Source: Ophiura sarsii
Lineage: Eukaryota > Echinodermata > Ophiuroidea > Amphilepidida > Ophiuridae
NCBI GenBank assembly: GCA_035610835.1
Contig: CM069450.1
Coordinates: 33,844,971-33,908,970 of the forward strand
Length of the DNA: 64,000 nucleotides
Direction of reading: 5' to 3'
Shown here: in pieces, positions 1 through 11,300 of the stretch
How positions within the stretch are numbered: the first letter of the stretch is position 1
How the letters are laid out: each line of letters opens with the position of its first letter
Program-made: the position numbers and the translations under genes
Notes under the pieces: model-generated
The model's input: only the letters and a program-made list of their open reading frames with translations
Told to the model about the DNA's origin: nothing
The model's database searches: none

Positions 1-150
1 AGATGGACTTAGTACAGGCCAAATTATTATTTTCTTTGACTAATGTCAAAAGTTTATATTACTGATCTGTTGCATATAGTTTGCCAAGTCTTGTAGTCAA
101 GTCCAACACGGCTCATTGTTTTGATATTATCCTGCACGTAATTATCCTCT

Positions 151-191
151 TTATTCTTCATCAGAGCACCCAATGGTCTTAAGCATATCAC
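151..191 (-). CDS. Exon 22 duplicate (tandem copy b)
   Basis: Second copy of the terminal exon with the same acceptor, acidic tail and TAA within AATAAA. It would end a transcript that reads through the first copy. Confidence 0.4.
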
Positions 192-557
192 CTGTAGAAA
201 AGAGGAAACAATTGGTTAAGTCATAACCACCGTTTCTTTTATGATTTATGCAGGTGTTAATTGGAATCTTGAACCCACCCTCCTTAAGCCTTCACCTATA
301 TTCACCTTCCTAATAGGTCAAGATTGGTTCTTTCGTGTAATACATTGGGTGAAGATTCACCTCAGTGAACTGTGTTCGTTCTATAGCAATATATGGGAGA
401 AGTTGAAATATAGGTGAAGATTCGCCATATATTCACCTGTCCACAAAATAAATTAGGTCAAGATTCACCATGTCAAAAATATTCCAAAATGATGTATCGA
501 TCTATAGAATAAATGCTGATGTCACTGCATGAACAGAGTTAAATGATCAAACTCTTA

Positions 558-862
558 GGCCAAACAAAGAAGATAGTCTGTCTCAGAAACATTTTGCAAA
601 TAAGCTAAGTGCTGTGCGATTTTTTTTTTTTTCTTTTTTTTTTTCTCCATTTTTTAGAAAATAAGCTATGAGGTATGCATTTTTTTTTTTTTGTGCTAAT
701 TCAAGCTTCAGAGAACTTTTTTCTAACTTTTTAAAAAAATTAAAAAAGAAAGAAAGAAAAGTTTTTTAGGCCTCAGCGCATAGACCTATGCGCCGTAGCT
801 CATTTCACATACCAATGCGGGCGGGCTTCTGAGACAGACCTTCTTCTTTATTTGGCCTTAGT
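558..862. mobile_element. MITE of the TAGGC-ended group
   Basis: Terminal inverted repeats start TTAGGCCAAACAAAGAAG with inner GTCTGTCTCAGAA, and the reverse complement ends at about 862. The interior has long T/A tracts and GCGGGCGGG. No ORF. The duplicate is at 5726-6030. Confidence 0.75.
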
Positions 863-867
863 TAATA

Positions 868-1205
868 TGTTTTAACAATACGAGACAAACAAAAGAACAC
901 TACCATTCGTAATAAAACCAAAGTAAAAGACATCATTAACAAAATCAAGGAAATGAAATGGAGATGGGCAGGACACATAGCGAGACAAAACGATAATCGG
1001 TGGACAATAAAAACAACCGAGTGGCAACCCCGTACAGGCAAAAGGAGAAGAGGCAGGCAGAAACAAAGATGGAGAGACGAGCTAACCGAATACAGAGGAA
1101 CGACATGGACACGAGAAGCACAAGATAGACACAGATGGAAGATGCTGAAAGAGGGCTTCAGCCTACAGAGGCTGAAAAAGCCTAGGTAAAAGGTAAAAGG
1201 TAAAA
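868..1205 (+). mobile_element. LINE 3' fragment (reverse-transcriptase ORF C-terminus)
   Basis: An open frame from about 868 to a stop at 1187-1189 shows the C-terminal signature of non-LTR retrotransposon ORF2: KWRWAGHIAR, NRWT, GKRRRGRQ, RWRDEL, W.REAQDR..W. It is followed directly by a short tandem tail (GGTAAAA repeated), typical of self-primed LINE ends. It is 5' truncated and cannot be autonomous. It is duplicated at 6036-6373. Confidence 0.85.
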
Positions 1206-1370
1206 TATGTTTTACTTTTTGATTGTGAGTGTGAATGTGTTCTTTGACATAACTGGTTTAGACAAGTTTGCTTGTGGGTATAGAGATTATGAATCACAAA
1301 CAAATTTGTAGTGAATATATTTAAAATTTGAAAAATAAAATGAAGCTATGCTCACAGAAATCTGACTAAT

Positions 1371-2846
1371 TTATAGTTTAGTCAGTTCCAAATTGGCAAG
1401 AAGTATGCGTTTTTATGTCTCCATGCGCATAAGTAATCCAAGGGTACATGCTCAACTTTGGCATATGAATTATGCATGCACCACGAACATGACTCAAAGT
1501 ATACCCTGTTGTGTAATGAAGCGTAAAGCCCACTCACGCTCTTCTGTATTAATTTACTGCTGTAAGGAGGTCCACCAAATTTGAACATAGTCAAATAGTC
1601 AAACTATAGTTTAATCAGTTCCAAATTCTGAGAGAAATATTTGTTTTGTATCTTTTCGCAAGCAAAAGTAATTCAAGCGGGCGCGCAGGATTATTGCCAC
1701 ATTCATACACGATTTTGGCCTCGCGTACGCATCACGCATATGATGCACAGTGTGCTTGTTGCCTTCATGCGCGCTTGCATCCTTCTATATTCATTCGCTG
1801 CTATAAGGCAAAAAAAAAAAGATGTTTGGTTGCCCTCCGCGACCGACCGAAAAAACTCGCAAAAACCGGGTCGGGATTTTTTTATATTTTTTTTAAAATA
1901 ATTTTTAAATCCGAAAATTTCATAAATCTTGGACATATTTTGTCCCAAAGATGTAGAAATAAATTCTATGAAATGTTTTGAAGTTCAATTTATCAAATGT
2001 AAGTAACAAATATTGGTGTATCCTTGGTGTAATTCATTTATGAGTTAGACTGGTGTTAAGCCTCTATTACTGAATAAAGCTGTCTAATCCTTTAATCCTT
2101 TCACACAGTTTAACACAGATTTTGTGCTAGGCTAATTCCGTGCAGAATTACATGAAGGATAAACCAAAATACTGCGCACAAAACTCATCAAAATATTCAT
2201 ATCACCGGGCTGTACGCCTACTTCATTTTATACACACTGCTTCCGCCAAAAAACTAAACATGACCTTTAAATTGCCCCATTCATTTCATACGCGCTGTTT
2301 CTAGTCGGCCATGTGCGTTTCTAGAAAGGTTTCTTTGAAAAATAAATTGTTAAGATAGAATCATAGAACAGTGAAACAATATGTCTTTTTTGCAACGTGT
2401 ATAAACAAAAAACAAAACCGAAAGAATGAACAAAAATGTATCTATCTTCCAAAGTATGTCCTAAAACGTTCCACGCAATCTAAATTAAATCTAGCTACAT
2501 TGGGTGACGTGCTGTCTTTAAAGCCTTCCGATTCGCTGTTCCAACATGGATATCTAGCGGTTTCAATCGTTTGTAAGCTGGACAATAGGATAGTTTGGAG
2601 CGTCGATTCGTCCATAGACACTGCTGGCACGTTTCTATCCCTTTTCGACAAGCAAAACAGCAACGACAGATTGTCTGCACATGTGTCACTCTCGCCAAAT
2701 GGGCCGTGGCAGAATGTCAAATTGGGTGAAGAAAAAAAAAACCTATCGACCGACCGACCCACAATTTTTTTCTCTCTCGAGGGCAACCAAACATTTTTTT
2801 TTTTTTGCCTAAGTGGGCTTCGCCAATTTGGAACTGATCCAATATT
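1371..2846. mobile_element. Nested inverted-repeat elements
   Basis: Outer termini read TATAGTTTAATCAGTTCCAAATT near 1605 and the reverse complement near 2822-2843; a related half copy starts at 1373. Inside sits a second element (1806-2810) with ends AGGC, A-tract, then TGTTTGGTTGCCCTC and GACCGACC. The interior around 2430-2720 is open on both strands but matches nothing I can name. Duplicated at about 6539-8017. Confidence 0.65.
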
Positions 2847-2888
2847 GTCAATAAATTACATTTAAAAGAGAATAGAATAAAATCTTAC

Positions 2889-3044
2889 CCTCTATTATGA
2901 CTTCTAATATCAGTGAGGATACTACTACTGCCTTTTGCTGTTGGCTTGCAAACAACGTTGCCTCCTCCCTATACACCATTACTGCTATAAGAATGCGGTC
3001 CACGTACTCGTACGGCATTGTTATCACCTCCAGATTCACTGCAT
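2889..3044 (-). CDS. Exon 21 duplicate (tandem copy b)
   Basis: Identical copy of the 156-base phase-1/phase-1 exon at 8060-8215, with the same acceptor and donor. Because it is symmetric, a transcript skipping the first terminal exon could include both copies in frame. Whether it is used, or is an assembly duplicate, cannot be told from the sequence. Confidence 0.5.
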
Positions 3045-5318
3045 CTGGAGAGAATATAAACAGTATTTGTATCTATAATAAACAGGAGACAAAATACTTT
3101 TTTGGCTATGAGGGCTATTTGAGCAAATTCTGCCAAAAGTAGCCCATGTAGTACATTTTACCATGCAAACATTTTCTCAGGGGGCTATTTTGTGAAAACT
3201 GGGGGCTAATCAGAGTTCGCCCCTTTTGTATTTTGATCCCTGATAAGAACATCCCCCCCCCCCCCAATAAAGTGTGGATGTTTTTTTCAGTCGCATATAT
3301 TTCGTGATATCTTGTGTAGCACATCAATGGAAAGCTGATGTGTTCATCTTTCTAATGATACCATATTTTTAGCGATCACTTGTTTTAGTGCTAAGCAATG
3401 GGGAGGTATAAATCTGAATGTGCCGAAAACATCACTATTTCTGAGCTCAAAGTCAATAGAGCATCTCTCTAACACTGTAGTTGTCAATGTTACACACTTC
3501 ATTGAACACACGACATAGTTGTTATTTTGAGCACGAAATAGTGTCGAATTAGCAAAAGATGATTGAAACCATCGTGGTGAATTTCGATTGGCATGCTGGT
3601 TTCCATCATACCATGGATATAATATATTTCACCATGCTTTGCTACTGACATGACCCCAGTACTCAAAAAAGATTACTGAAAAAAAATACAGTTCCAAACG
3701 TGTGCGCTGGTAAACTCGTGAATAAACATGAGCTTATTCACACACTATCATGCCACACTGCGATTGTGGTACATGCAGGTTTATGCATCGCGTGACGTGG
3801 TTGGGTGTGCCGATTTACCTCCCACGATGCAGCGTGACAATCGTGAAAACCACTACAGTTTAAATTTGACCAATCGAGAGCTTTGGCATTGTTATTGGGC
3901 CGTTTTGGCATTGTTATTAAGTTGACCTGAAGGGTTGTGACTTCCCACAACGCTTCTATTTACTTTTTTGCTGTGTTCTTTTCCAAGTCCCTCGATTTGG
4001 TCCCCCATTTTTAAAGATGGCGGCCAAAAGAGGGACGTGGGGACTTGGGGACGTGGGGACCCATTCTAACCCAATACTACAAAATACCAAGCCGGCACAA
4101 TCTAATTGAGTCATGGAAGGGTATAAATGGTGACGGGAAGGGGGTTGAGTCAATTTTTATTAAAAATAAACCTTTTTTTTAAATCAAACTGGTAAGGATT
4201 AAAAAAGTTTTAAAGACAGACTTTTATTATACTTATTTGGGATGGGAAATATGCGATATTTTGGACTAACTGTCGACGTATATATATCTCCAGATATGCT
4301 TGGAGGATCAGCATCAGGTACCAGTGAGTAAAGCATGGATAATTTTAAGCTCAATATACTCTACAATGCTCGACCGCCAAATGCTGTCACACTATCACGG
4401 CTATGGGTGGGGTTATTTTGGAGAGCAGACCAAAACCATGAAAAATACCTCCCAAAACGCCTTCAATTTCTATTTCTAGCACATTACAGGTATCAATTTT
4501 TTCTATAAACTTGGTAGGGCCTACTATTAAAACTTACCTTGGTGTACATAAAGTCATTTCATCAGCAACAAATAGTTTTATCTGCCTATTTATACCAACA
4601 TGCTTCTATTTTTATGAATGGGAACTCGAGAAAATGAATGGGAGCTCGAGAAAATGAATGTGACGTCAATAGTGAGGCAAGTTTTCTGCTTGCTGATTGG
4701 TCCGTGGACAGCGGCAATTGGCCAGTATTGGTCGCCCAAAGCGTAGATTGATCCAACTATCGGAAAATGATTTCTTGATCAATAGACGATAGGGCATATC
4801 TTTAGTTGTGTTGTGAGCACTGGTGCACATGTATGAGACGGTGAAGAGTTTAGCATTTTAAGAAAATGTTCAGCTTGAAGACTTCCAATCTCAAATATAT
4901 TTTCACATTAAAATATCAATGTAATTATGATAGACAAATGAATTAAATATAAATAAACTAATTTATTCAAATCTATGAAATATATTAATCTATTAGTTTA
5001 TACAGTTTTTTATAACATATGCTTGTCCTTCAATTGGACATAATTCAAATATCATTACACCAGCTCATACGAGAATATCATATCGCGTAAGTACCTACGA
5101 AACCCATCACTCCCATATAAATGCTGCCACGATCAGGAGAATAAACTCTAGAGTTATTGCACAGAGTCAGATGGACTTAGTACAGGCCAAATTATTATTT
5201 TCTTTGACTAATGTCAAAAGTTTATATTACTGATCTGTTGCATATAGTTTGCCAAGTCTTGTAGTCAAGTCCAACACGGCTCATTGTTTTGATATTATCC
5301 TGCACGTAATTATCCTCT
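3045..5318. other. Intron/3' flank between duplicated terminal exons
   Basis: No supported gene. It holds a C tract near 3250, the right part of copy b (to 4144) and the single-copy segment 4145-5168. The single-copy part is AT-rich with no recognised element. A donor-like site near 4535 was considered and rejected. Confidence 0.5.
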
Positions 5319-5359
5319 TTATTCTTCATCAGAGCACCCAATGGTCTTAAGCATATCAC
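5319..5359 (-). CDS. Exon 22 (tandem copy a), terminal exon with stop
   Basis: 41 bases after the strong acceptor TTTTCTACAG. In phase 1, as demanded by exon 21, it encodes a short acidic tail ending SDEE and then TAA. The stop lies inside the hexamer AATAAA. A phase-0 reading would stay open for 45 codons but does not match the upstream exon. The terminal position is inferred. Confidence 0.5.
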
Positions 5360-8300
5360 CTGTAGAAAAGAGGAAACAATTGGTTAAGTCATAACCACCG
5401 TTTCTTTTATGATTTATGCAGGTGTTAATTGGAATCTTGAACCCACCCTCCTTAAGCCTTCACCTATATTCACCTTCCTAATAGGTCAAGATTGGTTCTT
5501 TCGTGTAATACATTGGGTGAAGATTCACCTCAGTGAACTGTGTTCGTTCTATAGCAATATATGGGAGAAGTTGAAATATAGGTGAAGATTCGCCATATAT
5601 TCACCTGTCCACAAAATAAATTAGGTCAAGATTCACCATGTCAAAAATATTCCAAAATGATGTATCGATCTATAGAATAAATGCTGATGTCACTGCATGA
5701 ACAGAGTTAAATGATCAAACTCTTAGGCCAAACAAAGAAGATAGTCTGTCTCAGAAACATTTTGCAAATAAGCTAAGTGCTGTGCGATTTTTTTTTTTTT
5801 CTTTTTTTTTTTCTCCATTTTTTAGAAAATAAGCTATGAGGTATGCATTTTTTTTTTGTTGTGCTAATTCAAGCTTCAGAGAACTTTTTTCTAACTTTTT
5901 AAAAAAATTAAAAAAGAAAGAAAGAAAAGTTTTTTAGGCCTCAGCGCATAGACCTATGCGCCGTAGCTCATTTCACATACCAATGCGGGCGGGCTTCTGA
6001 GACAGACCTTCTTCTTTATTTGGCCTTAGTTAATATGTTTTAACAATACGAGACAAACAAAAGAACACTACCATTCGTAATAAAACCAAAGTAAAAGACA
6101 TCATTAACAAAATCAAGGAAATGAAATGGAGATGGGCAGGACACATAGCGAGACAAAACGATAATCGGTGGACAATAAAAACAACCGAGTGGCAACCCCG
6201 TACAGGCAAAAGGAGAAGAGGCAGGCAGAAACAAAGATGGAGAGACGAGCTAACCGAATACAGAGGAACGACATGGACACGAGAAGCACAAGATAGACAC
6301 AGATGGAAGATGCTGAAAGAGGGCTTCAGCCTACAGAGGCTGAAAAAGCCTAGGTAAAAGGTAAAAGGTAAAATATGTTTTACTTTTTGATTGTGAGTGT
6401 GAATGTGTTCTTTGACATAACTGGTTTAGACAAGTTTGCTTGTGGGTATAGAGATTATGAATCACAAACAAATTTGTAGTGAATATATTTAAAATTTGAA
6501 AAATAAAATGAAGCTATGCTCACAGAAATCTGACTAATTTATAGTTTAGTCAGTTCCAAATTGGCAAGAAGTATGCGTTTTTATGTCTCCATGCGCATAA
6601 GTAATCCAAGGGTACATGCTCAACTTTGGCATATGAATTATGCATGCACCACGAACATGACTCAAAGTATACCCTGTTGTGTAATGAAGCGTAAAGCCCA
6701 CTCACGCTCTTCTGTATTAATTTACTGCTGTAAGGAGGTCCACCAAATTTGAACATAGTCAAATAGTCAAACTATAGTTTAATCAGTTCCAAATTCTGAG
6801 AGAAATATTTGTTTTGTATCTTTTCGCAAGCAAAAGTAATTCAAGCGGGCGCGCAGGATTATTGCCACATTCATACACGATTTTGGCCTCGCGTACGCAT
6901 CACGCATATGATGCACAGTGTGCTTGTTGCCTTCATGCGCGCTTGCATCCTTCTATATTCATTCGCTGCTATAAGGCAAAAAAAAAAAGATGTTTGGTTG
7001 CCCTCCGCGACCGACCGAAAAAACTCGCAAAAACCGGGTCGGGATTTTTTTATATTTTTTTTAAAATAATTTTTAAATCCGAAAATTTCATAAATCTTGG
7101 ACATATTTTGTCCCAAAGATGTAGAAATAAATTCTATGAAATGTTTTGAAGTTCAATTTATCAAATGTAAGTAACAAATATTGGTGTATCCTTGGTGTAA
7201 TTCATTTATGAGTTAGACTGGTGTTAAGCCTCTATTACTGAATAAAGCTGTCTAATCCTTTAATCCTTTCACACAGTTTAACACAGATTTTGTGCTAGGC
7301 TAATTCCGTGCAGAATTACATGAAGGATAAACCAAAATACTGCGCACAAAACTCATCAAAATATTCATATCACCGGGCTGTACGCCTACTTCATTTTATA
7401 CACACTGCTTCCGCCAAAAAACTAAACATGACCTTTAAATTGCCCCATTCATTTCATACGCGCTGTTTCTAGTCGGCCATGTGCGTTTCTAGAAAGGTTT
7501 CTTTGAAAAATAAATTGTTAAGATAGAATCATAGAACAGTGAAACAATATGTCTTTTTTGCAACGTGTATAAACAAAAAACAAAACCGAAAGAATGAACA
7601 AAAATGTATCTATCTTCCAAAGTATGTCCTAAAACGTTCCACGCAATCTAAATTAAATCTAGCTACATTGGGTGACGTGCTGTCTTTAAAGCCTTCCGAT
7701 TCGCTGTTCCAACAACATGGATATCTAGCGGTTTCAATCGTTTGTAAGCTGGACAATAGGATAGTTTGGAGCGTCGATTCGTCCATAGACACTGCTGGCA
7801 CGTTTCTATCCCTTTTCGACAAGCAAAACAGCAACGACAGATTGTCTGCACATGTGTCACTCTCGCCAAATGGGCCGTGGCAGAATGTCAAATTGGGTGA
7901 AGAAAAAAAAAACCTATCGACCGACCGACCCACAATTTTTTTCTCTCTCGAGGGCAACCAAACATTTTTTTTTTTTTGCCTAAGTGGGCTTCGCCAATTT
8001 GGAACTGATCCAATATTGTCAATAAATTACATTTAAAAGAGAATAGAATAAAATCTTACCCTCTATTATGACTTCTAATATCAGTGAGGATACTACTACT
8101 GCCTTTTGCTGTTGGCTTGCAAACAACGTTGCCTCCTCCCTATACACCATTACTGCTATAAGAATGCGGTCCACGTACTCGTACGGCATTGTTATCACCT
8201 CCAGATTCACTGCATCTGGAGAGAATATAAACAGTATTTGTATCTATAATAAACAGGAGACAAAATACTTTTTTGGCTATGAGGGCTATTTGAGCAAATT

Positions 8301-11300
8301 CTGCCAAAAGTAGCCCATGTAGTACATTTTACCATGCAAACATTTTCTCAGGGGGCTATTTTGTGAAAACTGGGGGCTAATCAGAGTTCGCCCCTTTTGT
8401 ATTTTGATCCCTGATAAGAACATCCCCCCCCCCCCCAATAAAGTGTGGATGTTTTTTTCAGTCGCATATATTTCGTGATATCTTGTGTAGCACATCAATG
8501 GAAAGCTGATGTGTTCATCTTTCTAATGATACCATATTTTTAGCGATCACTTGTTTTAGTGCTAAGCAATGGGGAGGTATAAATCTGAATGTGCCGAAAA
8601 CATCACTATTTCTGAGCTCAAAGTCAATAGAGCATCTCTCTAACACTGTAGTTGTCAATGTTACACACTTCATTGAACACACGACATAGTTGTTATTTTG
8701 AGCACGAAATAGTGTCGAATTAGCAAAAGATGATTGAAACCATCGTGGTGAATTTCGATTGGCATGCTGGTTTCCATCATACCATGGATATAATATATTT
8801 CACCATGCTTTGCTACTGACATGACCCCAGTACTCAAAAAAGATTACTGAAAAAAAATACAGTTCCAAACGTGTGCGCTGGTAAACTCGTGAATAAACAT
8901 GAGCTTATTCACACACTATCATGCCACACTGCGATTGTGGTACATGCAGGTTTATGCATCGCGTGACGTGGTTGGGTGTGCCGATTTACCTCCCACGATG
9001 CAGCGTGACAATCGTGAAAACCACTACAGTTTAAATTTGACCAATCGAGAGCTTTGGCATTGTTATTGGGCCGTTTTGGCATTGTTATTAAGTTGACCTG
9101 AAGGGTTGTGACTTCCCACAACGCTTCTATTTACTTTTTTGCTGTGTTCTTTTCCAAGTCCCTCGATTTGGTCCCCCATTTTTAAAGATGGCGGCCAAAA
9201 GAGGGACGTGGGGACTTGGGGACGTGGGGACCCATTCTAACCCAATACTACAAAATACCAAGCCGGCACAATCTAATTGAGTCATGGAAGGGTATAAATG
9301 GTGACGGGAAGGGGGGGGGGGGGGGAAAAAAATCATTTTTTCAAGCCACCCATTTGGTGTTGTGGTCATATCCCTTGCCTGCCACACAGGTGTCCTGGGC
9401 TCAATCCTTGGCACGACCAAGAATGAGTTTCATTGTCCCACTTTTCACCCATTGCTATGTTTAAAGTAGTTTGAATAAAAAATCAGCTTGCCCAAGTGTA
9501 AGAGTTAAAGAGATCCTTCATGGAGGGAGCCCTCAATTTTTTCAGAAGTTGGGTTTTTCACATATACGTAATGCTTATGTACATACTAACTACCACCTTA
9601 AATTATAGAGCTTAATTTGCAGTATTTCATGAGAAATTCATGGATTTGATAGCGTTTTGAGTTTCGATATGATCACATCGAAACTATCCAAATTCATCTA
9701 AAAGGCCACAGATGGCTTCTTACTTATTTGTTTTATTTTTTTAATTTTTAATAACCTTGAAGATCTTCCATGGCTTGTTACATGATGAATAGTCATGACC
9801 TCCCTGATTTAATTGGTGATGACTTTTTACCAAAATACAAAAAAGTGAAAAGCCTTAGGAAATGCTTAGAACACAGAGAAAATATCTTTATTTTTCATTT
9901 TTCCTGATTTGTTTTTGAACAAATCTTACATGAGAGGGTTTCAATGTATATCATCTTTCTAAACATGAAAGTAATATCTAAACAAGGTGAAAATATTCAA
10001 TTTCATTTTTTGACCAATCTCTGTGCCCCTTTAAGGTATGGAGGAGTTGTTGAACACCTTATTCGCCCTTTGCATGGTCAGGCATTTGTAAGGAGAGCCT
10101 CGAACTGCATGGTACCACATTGAATGAGACTATTCCATAACATTATGTAACTATAGGTCGACTCTCTCTGCACAGTATCATTGGACATGCAGTGAGACAA
10201 TGTGAAATGATGCAACACTTTTATTCAAGCTGATTCCAGTTCGAGGCTCTCATCGCAAATGGTGGTCCTTACAATAATGCTGTCTTACTTACCATACACC
10301 ATAAACTCATGAACCTTCTCAAAGAACCTGATACCGTTAAACTTGTACACAGTGATGGTGTCCACCCTATCTAAGACGACCAGAAAACTCTGACCGTTGA
10401 TGAGGAATTGTCCGAGGGAGATGACGCCTTGGGCGGCTATACTCTGCTTCCAATCCAAGTAGGGTGTTGTACCTGTTGTGTATCTGTATCAATAATAGCG
10501 TGAATGTCAAGCATTGGTTTTTGTAGATTGTCACAGTAAGGCCATGAGAAGAAAAAAACACCTGTTCTACGGGCAAATGCACCACTCAGGTAGGATCGGT
10601 CGGTCTGTTTTTGTTTGTTTTTTCCAAAAAAAATGTTGTGAAATGTGCCGCCAAATCAGCAACAAATTGATAGCGGACTAAAAATTAGAGGGGGTGGGTT
10701 CGGTAAACAAAAATTAAGGGGGGGGAGTTGGTGGCTTCCTCAACACCGGCGCGTGCAAAAAATATATAACGCCATTTTAACATATTTTAGGAATTTAACG
10801 CAACATTTTCTAAAAAAAAGCATAATAGTAACTTTTTCCTTAAAAATCATATTTTTCCAACAAATTGAAGAGGTGGTTCCAAATAAAGAGCTCAAAAAAA
10901 GTAAGTCATACATTTTATGTCGTATAGAATGACTTCCAATTATGTTTGACCAAACAGGCTAGATGTACATTTGAATACCAAATTTGTCACAAAACCACAA
11001 AGATAAGCCATAAATAGAGCACCATTTAAAGACAATCTGTGATGTTTCCAAACTCGTATTTTGCTTGATCGCATCTCATATCTTGATTTCAATTAAGCAA
11101 AAATGATAAAATAGGCTTTAACTGACTTTGCCTGAATAATTTCTGTCTTTACCTGATTTTCTTTAAAACTTTCAAGATTTAAAGATCAACATTAATGGTA
11201 CGATCCCTGGAATTCAATCTCTTGATGAAAGTTTTAACCCCCCCCCCCCCCCCCCCGCCCTGGATGGGGGTACAGCCCTGACCATATACTTTACTGATAG

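Larger units (their letters stand above)
1..4144. repeat. Tandem duplication, left copy
   Basis: Matches 5169-9315 at near identity with a period of 5168 bp (5171 after a three-base insertion). Differences seen are a T/G change in a T tract near 5857, a CAA insertion near 7712 and G-tract length at the end. The match stops in a run of G at 4140-4144. Sequence 4145-5168 occurs once. The left limit is outside the window. Confidence 0.95.
5169..9315. repeat. Tandem duplication, right copy
   Basis: Second copy of 1-4144. It breaks off in a 15-base G run (9311-9325), where the left copy has only five G. It contains the first complete set of terminal exons (8060-8215, 5319-5359). The identity is so high that a very recent duplication or an unmerged haplotype in the assembly must both be considered. 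Confidence 0.95.

Noticed and set aside
54..191. Longer terminal exon in phase 0 (45 codons)
   Set aside because: Exon 21 ends in phase 1, and no intermediate exon converting phase 1 to 0 was found between them. Kept only as an alternative.
2371..2865. Plus-strand 164-codon ORF (and its copy at 7539-8036) as a gene
   Set aside because: It lies inside a TIR element, runs into A and T tracts at both ends, overlaps an equally long minus frame, and shows no recognisable domain.
4535..4590. A small minus-strand exon before a GTAAGTTTT donor
   Set aside because: No acceptor gives an open frame in the phase required by exon 20 or 21.
1..9315. The 4.1-kb repeats as long terminal repeats of a LARD-type retrotransposon
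   Set aside because: They contain spliced host exons and nested elements, end in a G run rather than TG...CA, and no primer-binding site is seen. Tandem duplication is simpler.
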